Shown: positions 24,001-35,863, counted from the first letter of the stretch. The stretch is 64,000 nt of DNA from Rhodotorula mucilaginosa (GCA_034406715.1 CP137864.1:496001-560000), one strand, 5' to 3'. The notes: generated by a model from the sequence alone, not told the origin. Program-made: numbers and translations.

Positions 24001-24753
24001 GTTCGAGGCATACGAGCGGACAATGACGGCCAAGTGGGGTACGGAAGCCGTGGCAGTCGGGAGTGCGGCCAGAAGCGAAGCGGGGAGGTAATCTGTCGCG
24101 GTCGCGGTCGCGGAGAGCGGAACGAGCCGCAGGGTCTGCGAGACGAGTGATGAAGTGTTTGCGGGCAAGGGCGGCGCCGCGAGCGATACGAGCCGGGTCA
24201 AGTCGTTCTCGGGCGCGAGGGCGAGGTTGCCGTTCTTGGAGAGGAAGGCGATGTGGTTCGGCAAGGTCCTCGGCGCCGCGATCGCTGCGAGTGGTTCCGA
24301 GATGGGCCAGACTGCCTTGGCTGCGTCGGCAGAAGGGGTACTGCCGTCCCGGTTCTCGTCCTCGTGGAAACACCAGATCTCGGCGGCGACAGCTTGTGCT
24401 GCGTCGGCGGCGGCGGCAATGGACTCGACACCGATCCAGGTCTTGCGGAGGCTCTTGACGCGAGTCGACTCGGACTCGGTCGGGGACAACGGGGCCGAGC
24501 GTGCAGCGGGTGCCGTCGTCGGCGCGAACGAAGGGCCGACCGAGACGGACGAGAGCGGAGTCTGGTCTTCGAGGTCGTACACGGCCAACCCGACCCGCGG
24601 GGACGCGACGGCGACGCGGTGCTCGGTCTTTGCGCTGCTGGTGTAGCTCACGGGCGAGACTGTCGTCCTCGTCGCGCGAGTGGGCGCAGGGCGAGGCGGA
24701 CACGGGAACGAAGCGACGACGAAATCGTCAATCTGACCCCGGACGAGACTCAT
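21037..24753 (-). CDS. NOL11/Utp8-like nucleolar protein (t-UTP type), probable
   Basis: Exons 24753-23703, 23624-22342, 22267-22016, 21940-21491 and 21396-21037 encode 1131 aa. The start ATG at 24753 has a good context (GCCATGAG); the frame is open upstream only to a GTG. The N-terminal half is beta-rich and propeller-like with Ala/Pro inserts and a Lys-rich KKKHKKQ. A long charged helix follows (WERYIEAERDRLLEYNQNKI). The C-terminal VLDAHFVNLLLQRQSHRLLR, then LSQHVARHAELTSDLGTLLG and a closing YQVEEFF, match the pattern I recall for the C-terminus of NOL11, a subunit of the rDNA-transcription arm of the small-subunit processome. The assignment rests mostly on that tail; the protein is longer than animal NOL11 (about 720 aa). 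It diverges from the lipase gene. Confidence 0.6.
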
Positions 24754-25030
24754 GGCGGGTGGGGCGCGGTCTGGATTCGGCGTTTTGCTTCCCTGCACGT
24801 CCAAGTTGGCCTCGTCTATGCGCGTGAGTGCGTCCTGCTCGGGTCGACTGAGGATTCGCACTCGAGAGCAAGTGCTCAGCTCAAGCTGCTTCAACGCAAC
24901 GCTAAGCTCCACGGAGATCCGACAAAACTGCCACGTGGCCTCCACTTTCGATCGCCCGCATCGCTTGCCGCAGACTTACGTCGTCCCTCCTTCTCTCGTC
25001 TCTCTTTCTCTCCCCTTTGTGAAAGCCGCT
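24754..25030. promoter_or_regulatory. Divergent intergenic region, NOL11-like / lipase
   Basis: 277 bp between start codons at 24753 (minus) and 25031 (plus). A pyrimidine-rich stretch (TCTCGTCTCTCTTTCTCTCC, about 24997-25016) sits just before the lipase start, as is common in fungal core promoters. Function is inferred from position. Confidence 0.45.
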
Positions 25031-27179
25031 ATGGCTGCTGCACGGACGACACCCGTCCACCTCGTCACCGTCCTCCATGGCCTGTGGGGCGCTCCGCAAC
25101 ACGTCCAGTACATCGTCGAAGCGATCTCCAACCATGCCGCCGCTGCTCAGGCTGCTTCGAACCGCCACCGCTATACAGGCGCGCAGCCCAAGGTCGTCGT
25201 CCTCGCTCCGAGCACCAACGCTGAATCGTTCGCGCACACGTACGACGGAATCGACGAATGCTCCGTCCGCGTCGTGCAAGAGATCGATGCCGAGTGCGCC
25301 CGCATCACCACCGAAGATCCGTCCGCCAGGATCGCAAAGTTTAGCATCGTCGGCTACTCGCTCGGCGGGTTGATCGCCCGCTACGTGATCGGCGTGCTCG
25401 ACTCGAGGCAGCCGTCCTTCTTCCGCGACGTCGAACCCGTCCACTTTGCGACGTTTGCGTCTCCCGCGATCGGGATCCCTCACTACGACACGTTCTGGTC
25501 CGGAGCGTTCCGATTCCTCGGAAGTCGGTTGCTCAGTCGCACGGGCAACCAACTCTACGAGCGAGACCGCTTCCTCCCCGCGCGCTTCGCCAATCCCAAC
25601 CCCGACCTCAACTCCGACGACGCAGGCCTCGCCGAGTCGAGCAAAAAGGGTGGGTTCGTCGGGCGGTACCTCCCCCTCCCACGGGGGAAAGAAAAGGCCG
25701 AACCCCTCCTCAAAATCATGGCCGACCCGCGGTACTCGTTCTACCGCGCATTGCTCAAGTTCAAGCACATCGACATCTTTGCCAATACGTGCGTCACGTT
25801 CCTGCTCCGGACTCGTCCCTTCGTTTTGGACGCTGTTCCCTCGCACTCTGCTCATGCTGACCACGCCGAGGCCGACAGAGTAAACGACCGCACGGTCCCC
25901 TTCCCGACCGGAGCCATCGAAGCTCACGACCCTGTACGTGTTCGCTCGCGAGAGAAAGAATTCCGAGCTTCCCGGGGTTCGCCATGAGACCACGTGTGAG
26001 GACTGACTGTCTCCCTCCTTGTATGCCCCATCCGATCGGTCAGTTTGCGCTCGCACGCGCCAAGGCGAAAAAAGTTGCCGACGAGAGAGGCGACGACCCG
26101 GATTCAGTCCCAGACATCCGCGAAGGCGGTCTCGAAGTGTGAGTCTTCCCCTTCGGACCATGCGCTAGTCTGGATTTCCAAGTAGAGACTGACTCCCCCC
26201 TTTTGATCTTTAAATCGGCAGTCACCTCGTCAAGGGCACCCCGCTCGTCCGATCTTACGGTCCGCCGTCCGAACCTTTCGTACCCGCGAGCGCAAACTCA
26301 ACAGAGCCTACCGACGGGGGTCGGCGCAAACGAGGGCGTTTCCGACTCCGGCTCCCGCTCCTCCTCCGCCCCACCAGCTACCCCTTCTCGCGCCCCGTCT
26401 CTCTGCTCGTCATCTGTTTCCTCCCGATCGCCTTGCCCCTCACGGTCGGGTACCTCATCACTCGGTTCGCACTGCAAGGTCGTGAATCGAGGCGGCGGAT
26501 CCGGGACGCGAGGAAAGAACGAGGGGAAGGGAGGGAGGGGATGTTGATGCGTGTTGGAGTCAGGATCGGCGAGATTGCCGAACAAGTTGGAGGGGACAAC
26601 CCGGAATACGCAGCTGACCTTGAAGTGAGCGAGGACGAAGAAGAGGGGCGATCGAGAGCAACGCCTTCGAGCTCCTCCTCCTCGTCATCGTCGTCGTCCT
26701 CGGTCGACGGGGAGAGTCGTGCCCCGACGCCACGAACAAACGCAGCTGGCAACGGGGAAACGAGCCGTCGGAGCGTCATCGATGGCATTACTCCCGTCGG
26801 AGCACAACAAAAGTCGCACTATGGAAGTACCGACTCGACTCCTCCTCCTCCTCACGCGGCGGCGAGCGCCCCCTCAGCGTCGTCGCGACCCGCCGCCGCT
26901 GCCGCCGAACGAAGAACACCGAGCACACAGCTCGCTCCGACCCCGAGCGACTCGATCCTCGCGGAAGCTCGCCGCCTCCGAACCGATCCGGCCTTGACGG
27001 CGTCTCAGCTGTTCCAGGTCGAGAACTTGAACGCGATTCCGCATCTGAGGAAGCACTTTGTCTACCTCCCGCACGCAAGGAACGCTCACGGCGCAATCGT
27101 CAGGCGCGACCCGTCGATCGCCATGCACAGGGAGGGCAAGAAGGTCATTGATGCGTGGGTCGGCGGATTCGAAATCTGA
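25031..27179 (+). CDS. ROG1-type serine esterase/lipase (DUF676) with C-terminal membrane segment
   Basis: An alpha/beta-hydrolase of the family that includes yeast Rog1 (a monoacylglycerol lipase). Exons 25031-25788, 25879-25933, 26044-26138 and 26222-27179 encode 621 aa. Seen: the opening VHLVTVLHGLWGAPQHVQYI with the oxyanion-side HGLWG, the nucleophile elbow SIVGYSLGGLIARYVIG (GYSLGG), FATFASPAIGIPHYDTFW, and after splicing NDRTVPFPTGAIEAHDP, where the catalytic Asp/His region is expected. Beyond the hydrolase domain is a hydrophobic segment VSLLVICFLPIALPLTVGYL and a Ser-rich tail with acidic runs. The hydrophobic segment suggests membrane association, such as ER or lipid droplet. The three short 5' junctions were fixed by phase and by the DRTVPF match. 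Confidence 0.88.
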
Positions 27180-27376
27180 AGGAGGCTTTCGAACTTTAGA
27201 TCAAGTCTCTCATCGCTGTCGCGTACTGTTATACTAGATACTGATATTTCATGACAACTGGTGGCGGGGAAGACACGAATGGCCACCGAGCGGCCTAACC
27301 CAGGGAGAAACCGAAGCCTGAAGAAAACCCTTCATGACAACACGAGCGAATCGTTCGAGACCACAGAGCAGGACTT

Positions 27377-30069
27377 TTACAACTTGCTGCGTCCCTTCTT
27401 TTCAGCGCGCTCGTAGAGTGCGTCGAGCTCCTTCCTGAAGGTCTTGGCGACGACGTTGCGCTTCGTCTTGAAAGTGGGAGTGATGCACTCGGCCGGGAAC
27501 GGCTCGACGCGGATCAGGATGCTGTCCTCGACGCGCTCAAAGCTGCATATCTCTCAAAACGTGTCAGCTTGTGTGTGTCCACAGAGAGAAATGCGTGATC
27601 AAAGGTCGAGACAAAAACGCACCCGAGGAGGCGAGCATCACGGGCATACTTGGCCAGCGCGCTGGCGACGGCCTTGATAACCCGCTCGTCCTCCGCCGCC
27701 TTGGCGAGCTCGGCGGTGTCGGTAGGTTGCAGACTCTTGCCCACGATCGGCGAAGCAAACGCTGTTTTCGAAGAAGGCATCAGCAAATCTGCTCGGATTC
27801 ATAGGCATGAAGCCGATCATTTTTTCGACTGACCGGAGAAAGCGACCGGGTCGACGTTGAGGATCGCGACGAGGTGATCGCGGAGACCGTCGCCGTGCAC
27901 GTACAGCTGAGCAGCCAGCGGGCAAAGGAGGTAGACGTTCTCCACCTGCGCAAGGACGGAGGAGGGAGGATGAGCAACGCAAAACACAGAAACTCAGTCG
28001 AGCGCCGTGTGCACGCACCTTTTCGAGAGCGACGTATTCTCCCTGACTGAGCTTGACCAAGTTCTTGACGCGGTCGATGATCCTCAACCGGCCGAGCTCG
28101 TCAATCATGCCCACGTCGCCCGAGTGTAGCCACCCTTCCTCGTCGATCAGCTCGCGAGTCTTGGCCTCGTCCTTGTAGTACCCCGTGATGATGTTCTCGC
28201 CCTTCATGCAGATCTCACCGCGCGGGTACGGCTTGTCGGTCGAGAGGTAGCCCATCTCCGGAACGTCGACGAGCTTCATCTGAACGCCGGCGAGAGGGGG
28301 GCCGACCGAGCCAGCAGACCACAAATCGCTGTTGTAGCAACGGTTGGTGCAGCCCGAGGTTTCTGAGCGCATGACCATGTTCAGGATCGTCAGCATGCAG
28401 GCAGAGGCTCACTCGGGGCAGCCGGTCCCGAGAGTAAAAGAAGAAGAAACGCTCACCAGTCTGACCGTACCCCTCGACGACATCGCACGAGAACGCAACG
28501 CGCAAAAAGTCGAGGACGTCCGGGTTGATCGGCGCCGACCCGGTGCCCATCGTCCGGATACGACCGCCCATGAGCTGCGCAATCTTGTTGAACAGGATGC
28601 GGTCCCACAAGGCGTGCGTGACCTGTCCGGTTGCGTGCAAGTTGGCGAGCTTGTCCGCAAAGGCTTTCCGGGCGATGGCGCCCTTGAGTCCCGGAGCGTC
28701 GAGAGTCTGCGCTTTGATCGCCTGGTAGATCCGGTTCAGAACACGCGGGACCGAGGCAATGTACTACGGGGGCAAAAGACTGAGCGTCAGCAAACCTTAG
28801 CCCTAGGGGAATATGGCAGCCAGGACGCACGGTCGGCTTGACGATCTGCATGTCTTCGAGCAAGCGAAGGTTATCGCCACAGTGGTACGCGATGGCGGCG
28901 CCGGTCGTGAGCGCGATCACCTCGACAAAGAACTCGTAGACGTGCGACAGCGGCAAGTACGAGAGCAGGACCGAGTCGGCCTCGATCGAGTGACCGTGCT
29001 GGGTCGAGATGACAACTCCGGCAATGTTGCGGTGGAGGAGGATGGCACCCTTCGGGTTCCCGGTCGTTCCACTCGTGTAGCAGAAGTTGATGTTCATGTC
29101 GGGCGTCGGGGGACGGTGCGGCGTCTTGTGCTGCTCTCCGAGGGCCTCGAGCTCGACAATGTCGAGCACCTTGATGCCGACCGAGTCGCCCCACTGCGTC
29201 ATGGCCGCCGCGGTCTGGATCCCCGGCCGGCTGTTCTTGGCCTGGATCGAGGACCAGCTGTCGAGGCTGATGATGGCTTTGACTTGCGGCATCTTGCTCG
29301 CAAGCTTGAGAAGGTCGGGGATGTGAGCCGGGTTGGCGAAAATCACCCGACTCTCGGAGTGGTTGACAATGTACTCGACCGCATCCGGACCGTAGACGTC
29401 GTACAGACTGCAGGAATGGAGCAATCAGTAGGTGCATGCAGGCAAAAAAGCGGGACAAAATGATGTACCTAACAATGGTGAGCGAGTAGGCGGCGACGGC
29501 CTGGTTGACCTGCTGCCACTCTGGGCGGTTGTGGGACCAGATCCCGACCTTCCACTGGATCGGCTCCGAGTCGGCAAAGAGGGTCTGCTGGAGGTACGCG
29601 AGGCCTGAACCGATGCGGGTGCGGTGGGCGTCGACGTCGGCGTACGTCTGCCACTCGACGTGCTTGGCCCAGTCGCCGGCGACGGGGTCCCACGGGCGCG
29701 CGCCGAGGCACGGCTTGTCGGCGTTGTCAGCGAGGCCGACGTTGAACGCCTCGTACGTCGTCCGCGGGTACTTTTTCGGGACCCACTCGGGGAACTCGGC
29801 GCTGACGTACACCGCCGAGCTGCCGGGCTTCTGGCTGCCCGGGATGGGCTACACGCGGGAGGTCGTGTCAGTTTTACGCGTACTCGGCCGCAAGCACAGC
29901 GGGGTGGCGCGGTGCGGCGAGGTGTAGAGCGGGGAACTGCCTCCTGCAGCCGGTCCATGTAGCCAGCGGAGACCGAGAGCCTTGGAGCGGGAAAACTCAC
30001 GACTGCCTGGACCTTTTTGGGGTCGTGCCTCGGCGAGAGAGGGATCGGGAACGGCGACTGGCCTGTCAT
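27377..30069 (-). CDS. Long-chain acyl-CoA synthetase with peroxisomal SKL tail
   Basis: Activates fatty acids to acyl-CoA with ATP through an acyl-adenylate. Exons 30069-30001, 29848-29469, 29407-28831, 28763-28457, 28362-28019, 27945-27834, 27761-27623 and 27542-27377 encode 697 aa, the normal size for the long-chain class. Motifs in order: [32 protein letters not shown], the AMP-binding P-loop [48 protein letters not shown], and the fatty-acid signature region around [20 protein letters not shown]. The protein ends ...RSKL, a canonical PTS1, so peroxisomal import for beta-oxidation is likely. No N-terminal membrane segment is evident. The promoter carries a tandem palindromic element (30209-30261). 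It converges on the lipase gene. Confidence 0.95.
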
Positions 30070-30672
30070 GCTGCGTCGTGTCGTTAACGAGACTTGTTGC
30101 AGAGAGCGGAGCAAAAGAGACTCGCTTTCGCGCTCGTTCCAGACCCGCCCCAGAGCCGGCTCGGCAAAGTCGAGTCGCCCGCTACCGAGCCCGAAAAAAT
30201 GTGGGGGGCCGAGAAACGTATTCAGAATACTTAAGAAACGTATTCAGAATACTTAACTCGGATTGTAATGCTCTCCGGCAACTTCAGACGTCGTAGTTCG
30301 CAACCAGAGCGAGTCCCAGAAAACATGTGCTTGCGACGATTAGATGGTTGCGAAGAGGGGAGAAAGAAGTGGTAGCTACGTGGGTGCGGATCTGCAGGGT
30401 TCGCGCGGGACAGTCGAAAGGCAGGAGTGGAATGAGACGGGGCTCGAAATCTCCCAATGATGCATAGAGAGCAAGCACAACAAAAGGTTCGAGAGTTGGG
30501 AGAGAAAGAGAGAGAGGCGGGGGGAGAGGGAAGACGGCTTCTATGGGGGGGAGGGGAAGAGCGGGGACACGGCTTGTAAAAAGTAACGCCGCCTCGCCGC
30601 CGCCGCCGCCGCCACTGCTGCGAAATATCTTGTGTCCGTTGCCTGTCGTATCGAACAGGTCGAGGCGTTTCT
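30070..30672. promoter_or_regulatory. ACSL upstream region / eIF4G downstream region
   Basis: 603 bp between the acyl-CoA synthetase start (30069, minus) and the eIF4G stop. The half nearer 30.07 kb should be the ACSL promoter; it contains the tandem element at 30209-30261, about 140-190 bp upstream of the ATG. The other half holds purine-rich GAGAGAAAG tracts (about 30500-30530), which on the minus strand are pyrimidine-rich and probably lie in the eIF4G 3' UTR. No gene seen. Confidence 0.55.
30209..30261. repeat. Two tandem 22-bp units, each with a 13-bp palindrome, flanked by CCGAG/CTCGG
   Basis: Two identical 22-bp units lie head to tail at 30213-30234 and 30235-30256. Each contains GTATTCAGAATAC, a perfect inverted repeat around a central A. 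The pair is bracketed by CCGAG (30209-30213) and its reverse complement CTCGG (30257-30261). Position, symmetry and perfect duplication suggest a dimeric-regulator binding site for the acyl-CoA synthetase gene. No known factor is assigned. Confidence 0.9.
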
Positions 30673-33600
30673 TTAGGCCGCGACGGCCTTCTCCCACGCC
30701 TTGTCAAAGTTGCCGCGGCCGTACTCGACCTCCTCCTCGCCTTCCTCCGACTCCATCTTGCCCTTGAGCGTCGCGACTTCGTCGGCCGTGACGCCCGCAC
30801 CGAGCAGGAGCGAGGCGGCAAAGCCGTACGCGCCCGGGGCGTCGATCGCCGTGTCGACGAGCGTCTTGAAGATGGGCTCGAACGCGCCGACGAGCGCGTC
30901 GTGCGCCACGACGTCCTTGGCGGCGACCTGCGCAAACAGTTCCCGCGCCATGTTGACGGCGTCGGCCTTCTTGGTCAACGCGGCCTCGGCGATCGCCGTG
31001 ACCAGCAGCGGTCGGTACTCCTTCGGCAACGCCTCGACCGAGGCGACACCCTCCGAGATGTTCTTGACAGCGTAGAACTGCGCCACAGGAACTCGTAGTC
31101 TCAGTCAGCGGCAAAGATCTTGACGAATTGGAAAGAAGAGAGAAGCAAAGGGCTCACCTCGTCGACCGAGTTCTTTGCTCGTCGCTCGGCTTCCGACCGC
31201 GACAGGGACGAAGCGTTCGGGTCGATCGCGCCATCGTCGTCCTCGTCCTCTTCTTCCTTCTCCTCGCCCTCCTTGGCCTCCTCCTCGTCTCCCTCGATAG
31301 GCTTTGTCCGCGGCTTGAGCTGCAATCGCGGTCGGTTCTCGGCTGCAGGTGCGGCAGGCGCCTCCTCGACGTCGCCACCCATGAGGGCCGCGAACGGATT
31401 GGACGGCGTCGCTGGTCGCTCCTCCTTCTTCTGCTTCGACTTGGCCGCGAACGCACCGGTCGGACCGAGCGAGATGCCGCCGGCATTGTCCGAAGCGCTG
31501 CTGCGGAACCGGCCAAACCCGCTGAGGTTGCCTGCCGTCGCTGGTCGCTGCGGCTGCGTAGTCCAGCCGTCGGCACCGGTCTGCGGCACACCAAACTCGC
31601 CGCGACCCTGTCCTCGTCGCGAATTTGGTCGCGAGAGCTGGTCGCCGAGGCGCGGCAGCTTGCCGCCCGAGCTTGCGACCCTCCGTTGCGACTCCTCGGC
31701 CTGCTTCTGCGCCTCGGCGTGGATTTGCGAGATCGTCTTCGGGCCCGCGGATTCCTGCTTCGACTGCCACCGTGATGCTCGGAGGTCGACGACGTCCTGG
31801 TGCGAGACAAGAAAAGAGGTCAGCTGTAACTCGTGAGCGAACAAAGAATGAAGGCAGGGGGCGCACCATGATCATGAAACGCATACGCGACGTGACCTTG
31901 GGGTTGTCGGCGATCGTTCGCATCCGGGAGAAGTACACGTCCATGTGCTGCTTCGCCTTGGCGTTGTCGAGGCCCTTTCCGACCGTAGTCAAGAGACGGC
32001 ACAGCGACTCGATGTCCTCCTCCTCGGGGTTCTCGGTGTTGGCCAGGAGCTTCTTGATGCACTCGTGCATGATCCGCTCCGTGAGCATCGACAACCGGTA
32101 CAGCTCACCGATGAACCGGACGAGACCGAGACCGCGACGCTTCGCCTTCTGCGCGGCGTAGTACTCCTCCGACAGGAGCTCGGCCTCTCCAGCCGGCTCC
32201 TTGCCAGTGTCTTCGGCCTCCTTCTTGGCGGCGTCGTTGGCGTCCTTCTTCGCCTTGTCGTCCGCCTCCTTACTCTTGGCGGCAGCGGCAGCGGCCTCCT
32301 TGTTCTTCCAGCCCTGCTCGTAGTCCTCCTGGCAACGGTTCAGGAGGTACTTGCGGAAGAGGGCACCGCCGGTGACCGGCGTGCCGTCGGCGGCCTTGAC
32401 CGACTCGTCGCGGACTTCGGTCGAGACCGACTCCATGAGGAAGCGGCAGAGGCGAGCATACATCTCGGACCAGGTCGCCTCGTCGGTGGCTTTTTCGAAG
32501 ATGAGGGCGATCACTTGACGCAGGATCCGGCCATCCGTCTCCTGAACCGACTTGTTGGCCCATTCGAGGATCTGCTTCGAGATCGAGTCGAACTTCTCGA
32601 GCGTAAGCTTGTTGAGCAAGGCCTTGACCTTGCGCTGCACCATCTCGACCGAGTTCGGGTCGGTGACGGTCGCGCCGGCGATGACGGTCGGAGCCCATCC
32701 AGTCTCGGACCGCGGCTCGAGAGTCGCGCCCTCGAAGCCGTCGCCGGTAACGTGACCGCCCGGCTTGCGAGACTCGTCGCGCTCGCCCGGAGGTCCGCCA
32801 CGACGCTTGCTGCCGCGCTCGCTCTTGTTGCGACCGCCGCTCGAGAAAGCGCCACCCATGCCGCTCTGGCTCGTCGTCCGCGACATCGAGCCGCGCCCGC
32901 CGCCGAAAGCACCGGACGGTGCGCGACTGAGCGAGGCCTGGAAGCGCTGCTCGGAGGTCATGCCGATGCCACCACCGGTGCCAAAGTTGCCCATACCGCC
33001 AAAGGCACCGCCAACTCCACCGGCCGAAGTCGAACGGAAGCTGCCGACGCTCGAGCCCGATCGAGACGGGCCCGAAGGAGGGCCCATCTGACCGCGGTTG
33101 CGGCCACCGAACGATCCGCCGCGAGCGGGGATGCCGTCGTCGCCGACCATACCGATGTCGGCAAGGTTCGGGAGCGAGTCGGGCTTGGCCGTGCAGACCG
33201 CCATGAACTGGAGGAGGAAATCCCGGTCGTAGCGGTACTTGCCGGGCTCGGCGTTGACGTTGAGACCGGCCTCGGGACCCTTGGCATTCTCCGGGTACGA
33301 GACGTCGCCGAGGTTGGTGATCGAACGAGCTGCCTCGAGCTGCGCATCAGACGGGACGACGGCGGGCGCGGCAGACGACGAGGTCGACGCCTCGGCAGCG
33401 GCGTTGGTCTCCTCGGTGACGGCGGGCTCGCCGACCGGCTTGGCGGGGAGGAAGGTCGGAGCGGAAGAGGTAGAAGGGGTCGAAGGAGCAGACGGCGACG
33501 GGATCGAGCCGGTCGCGTTCAGCGACTCGCGAGCCTCGACGAGAGCCTGCGCCGGGTCCTTGGACTCGGTCGCGATCTTCTCCTGCGCGAGAAGGGCGGC

Positions 33601-35863
33601 CTCTTCGGCGCGGATAGCGTCGGCCTGTGACTTTTTGACTTCGAGGCCCTCGACCTCGGTCCGCGGAGTCGACGGTGCGCTCGAGTCGGGCGTCTGAGTC
33701 TCTTCGAGTTTGATCTCGGCAACGGCAGCGGGCTTGGCGGCTTTCGCCTCCTGCTCTGCCTTGACCTTGGCCTCCTCCTTCTCCTTCTCGAGCTTGGCAC
33801 GCTCCGCCTCGTCGACCTTGCGCTTCGCCTCGGCCGCCTCGGCGTCGAGGCGCGCCTTCTCCTCCTGTGCCTTTTCCTCCTTCGCCTCCTTCGCCTCCTT
33901 CGCCTCCTTCGCCTCCTTCGCCTCCTTCTCCTCCTTCTCCTTCTTCTCCTTCTTCTCCTTCTGCTCCTTCTGCTCCTTCTGCTCCTTCTGCTCCTTCTGC
34001 TCCTTCTGCTCCTTCTGCTCCTTCTGCTCCTTCTGCTCCTTCGCCTCGCGTTCCGCATCGGCAGCCTTTTGCTCCTTTTCGGCCTTGGCGTCGGCAGTGG
34101 CCTTTGCGTCGGCGGCGGCCTTTGCGTCGGCAGCAGCGGCCTTGTCCGCCTCCTCAGAGGCTCCCGATTCCGGAGTCGGTTCCGGTTCCGGGTCACCGCG
34201 AGCTTGACGCTCCGCCTTCTCCTTGGCCTCGCGCTCAGCCTTCTCCTTCGCTTCGCGCTCGGCCTTCTCCTTCGGGTTCACAATCTTGATCGCGGCCGAC
34301 TTTCTCGGCGTCGGTGAGAACGCCGGCGATTCGAAATTCGGCTTGAACTCGGCGACGCCCGCGAGGGACCGGAGCGGAGTCGATGGCGCGGCGCCGGCGA
34401 CGGCGCTGCCGCCGGGGGTGAACTGCGGCGCGGCGGGGTTCGGTCCGCGCGCGGCCGAGCCGGGCAGCGAGGCGTGCTGCGCCTGCGGCGAGAACGAGTG
34501 GAACGAAGGGGTGGCGGGAGTGTTGGGAGCGTGCGAGTGCGCGAGCGAGGGCGAAGTCGGGACGGTCGACGCGGCCGGCTTCGGAGTGTGGATTCCCGTC
34601 GACGGAGTTGAAGTCCCCGAGGTGGTCAACGCCACAGGAGCCGGTCCACCCTGCTGAGGCACGTACTGTCCGTAAGCCGGGTAGCCGTACGGGGTGTAGG
34701 CGTAGCCCTGCGGCACGTAACCCGGGTACATCATCGGCTGGCCGCCGCCAGGGAGACCGACATTCGGCATCCGCGGGCTGGTCGGACCGCCGAACGACTG
34801 CCGACTCTGCTGAACGGGCGGGCGCGGAGCCATGCCGCCCATCTGCGGACTGCCGACGTACGAGCCGGCGCGCGAGCCAGCGCTCGACGGCGCGAACGAG
34901 GCGTTCGAAGGCGCGCCGCCGTTGGGAATGTTTTGCGGCGACGGACCCTTGCCCGGGATGTATGCGGGCTGCTGACCGTACGGGGCGCCGCCCTGCTGCG
35001 GCATGTGGAAACCGGCGTTTGGCGGAGAGAAAGCCTGATGCGGCGATTGCTGCGGCACAAACGGGGGCGGGATGTTTTGCTGCCGCGGCACGAAAGCGGC
35101 CGTGGCGGGGTTGCCGAGGTGCGGGACTGCGCCGTGGTGCGGCGGTCCGCCAGCAGCAGCGAGCGGGGAAGAGCTCGGTTGCGGCGACCGCGACTGCTGT
35201 GCGTGTGGGTCGTACGTCGCGAGCGAGCGACGCTGCTCGGTCGGGACGGGCACCGGCGAAGGCGACGAGCCTGACGGCGCAGACGGTTGCTGCGAGCCCG
35301 AAGCAGGGGCGCCTCCCGAGCGGAAAAAGGCATGCAAGTCCATCTTCTTCTTCTCCGTAGCGGTCGCGTCCGGGGCGGGGACCGAACCGAACGCCTTGGG
35401 CGCACCGTTGTCGAGCGCGGGCGGGGCGGCAGGCGAAGACGAGAGCTTGGCGTTCTTGTCACCGGCAGTTCCAAACGAGACTGTAGTGCATAGCAACATA
35501 GGTCAACACCCGAACGTTCTCCGCCGGGGGAGGTCAGAACGCACCGTCCGAAGCGGCGGCACCGCGAACCTCGTCGACGCGGGCAGGCGGGACCCGGACA
35601 CCGTCGACCTGCACGCTCGGCTTGTTCTGGACGGGACTCGTCGGCTGCGAACCGGAGGCGTTCGCGGCGGCCGGACCAGCGGCAGCGGCGGCGGCGGCGA
35701 CAGCGGCAGCGTTCGGAATGGTCGGGCTCTGACTGCCGTTCACATATCCGGTCGCATCCTGACCCGAGACGGTAGCCGGGGCGGGCTTGCTCTTCTTTGC
35801 CGCAGCGGCGTAGTTGAACGGCGACGCGGGGGCTTTGGCGCCGGGGGTGGAAGGGTTGCTCAT
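30673..35863 (-). CDS. Translation initiation factor eIF4G
   Basis: The scaffold of the eIF4F cap-binding complex. Exons 35863-35545, 35480-31867, 31796-31158 and 31077-30673 encode 1658 aa. N-terminal 700 residues: Gln/Pro/Gly-rich, then a Lys/Glu repeat tract. An eIF4E-binding motif YDRDFLL lies at about 33211-33231. The MIF4G (HEAT) domain begins near KVKALLNKLTLEKFDSISKQ and includes LFRKYLLNRCQEDYEQGW and GLVRFIGELYRLSMLTERIM. It carries a charged Ala/Lys/Glu insertion of about 50 residues between these two helices. A further linker holds RLGDQLSRPNSRRGQGRGEF. The last exon encodes an MA3-like helical domain of 134 residues starting FYAVKNISEGVASVEAL, so this is the longer fungal form with a C-terminal domain. 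The start is the only upstream ATG in frame (MSNPSTPGAKAPAS). Confidence 0.94.
33877..34049 (-). repeat. 9-bp-period coding repeat (Lys-Glu-Ala/Gln/Lys) in eIF4G
   Basis: About 170 bp of near-perfect CTCCTTCTG / CTCCTTCGC units on the plus strand read on the minus strand as repeated KEQ, KEK and KEA. The tract predicts a long charged single helix or disordered spacer. Uniform codons suggest expansion by slippage. Confidence 0.9.

Noticed and set aside
22706-24091. 461-codon plus-strand frame opposite the NOL11-like gene
   Set aside because: Ser/Arg-rich shadow; crosses a well-supported intron of the minus-strand gene.
31945-33630. 561-codon open frame on the plus strand opposite eIF4G
   Set aside because: Mirror of the MIF4G region with Leu/Arg-rich composition; no domain and no start context.
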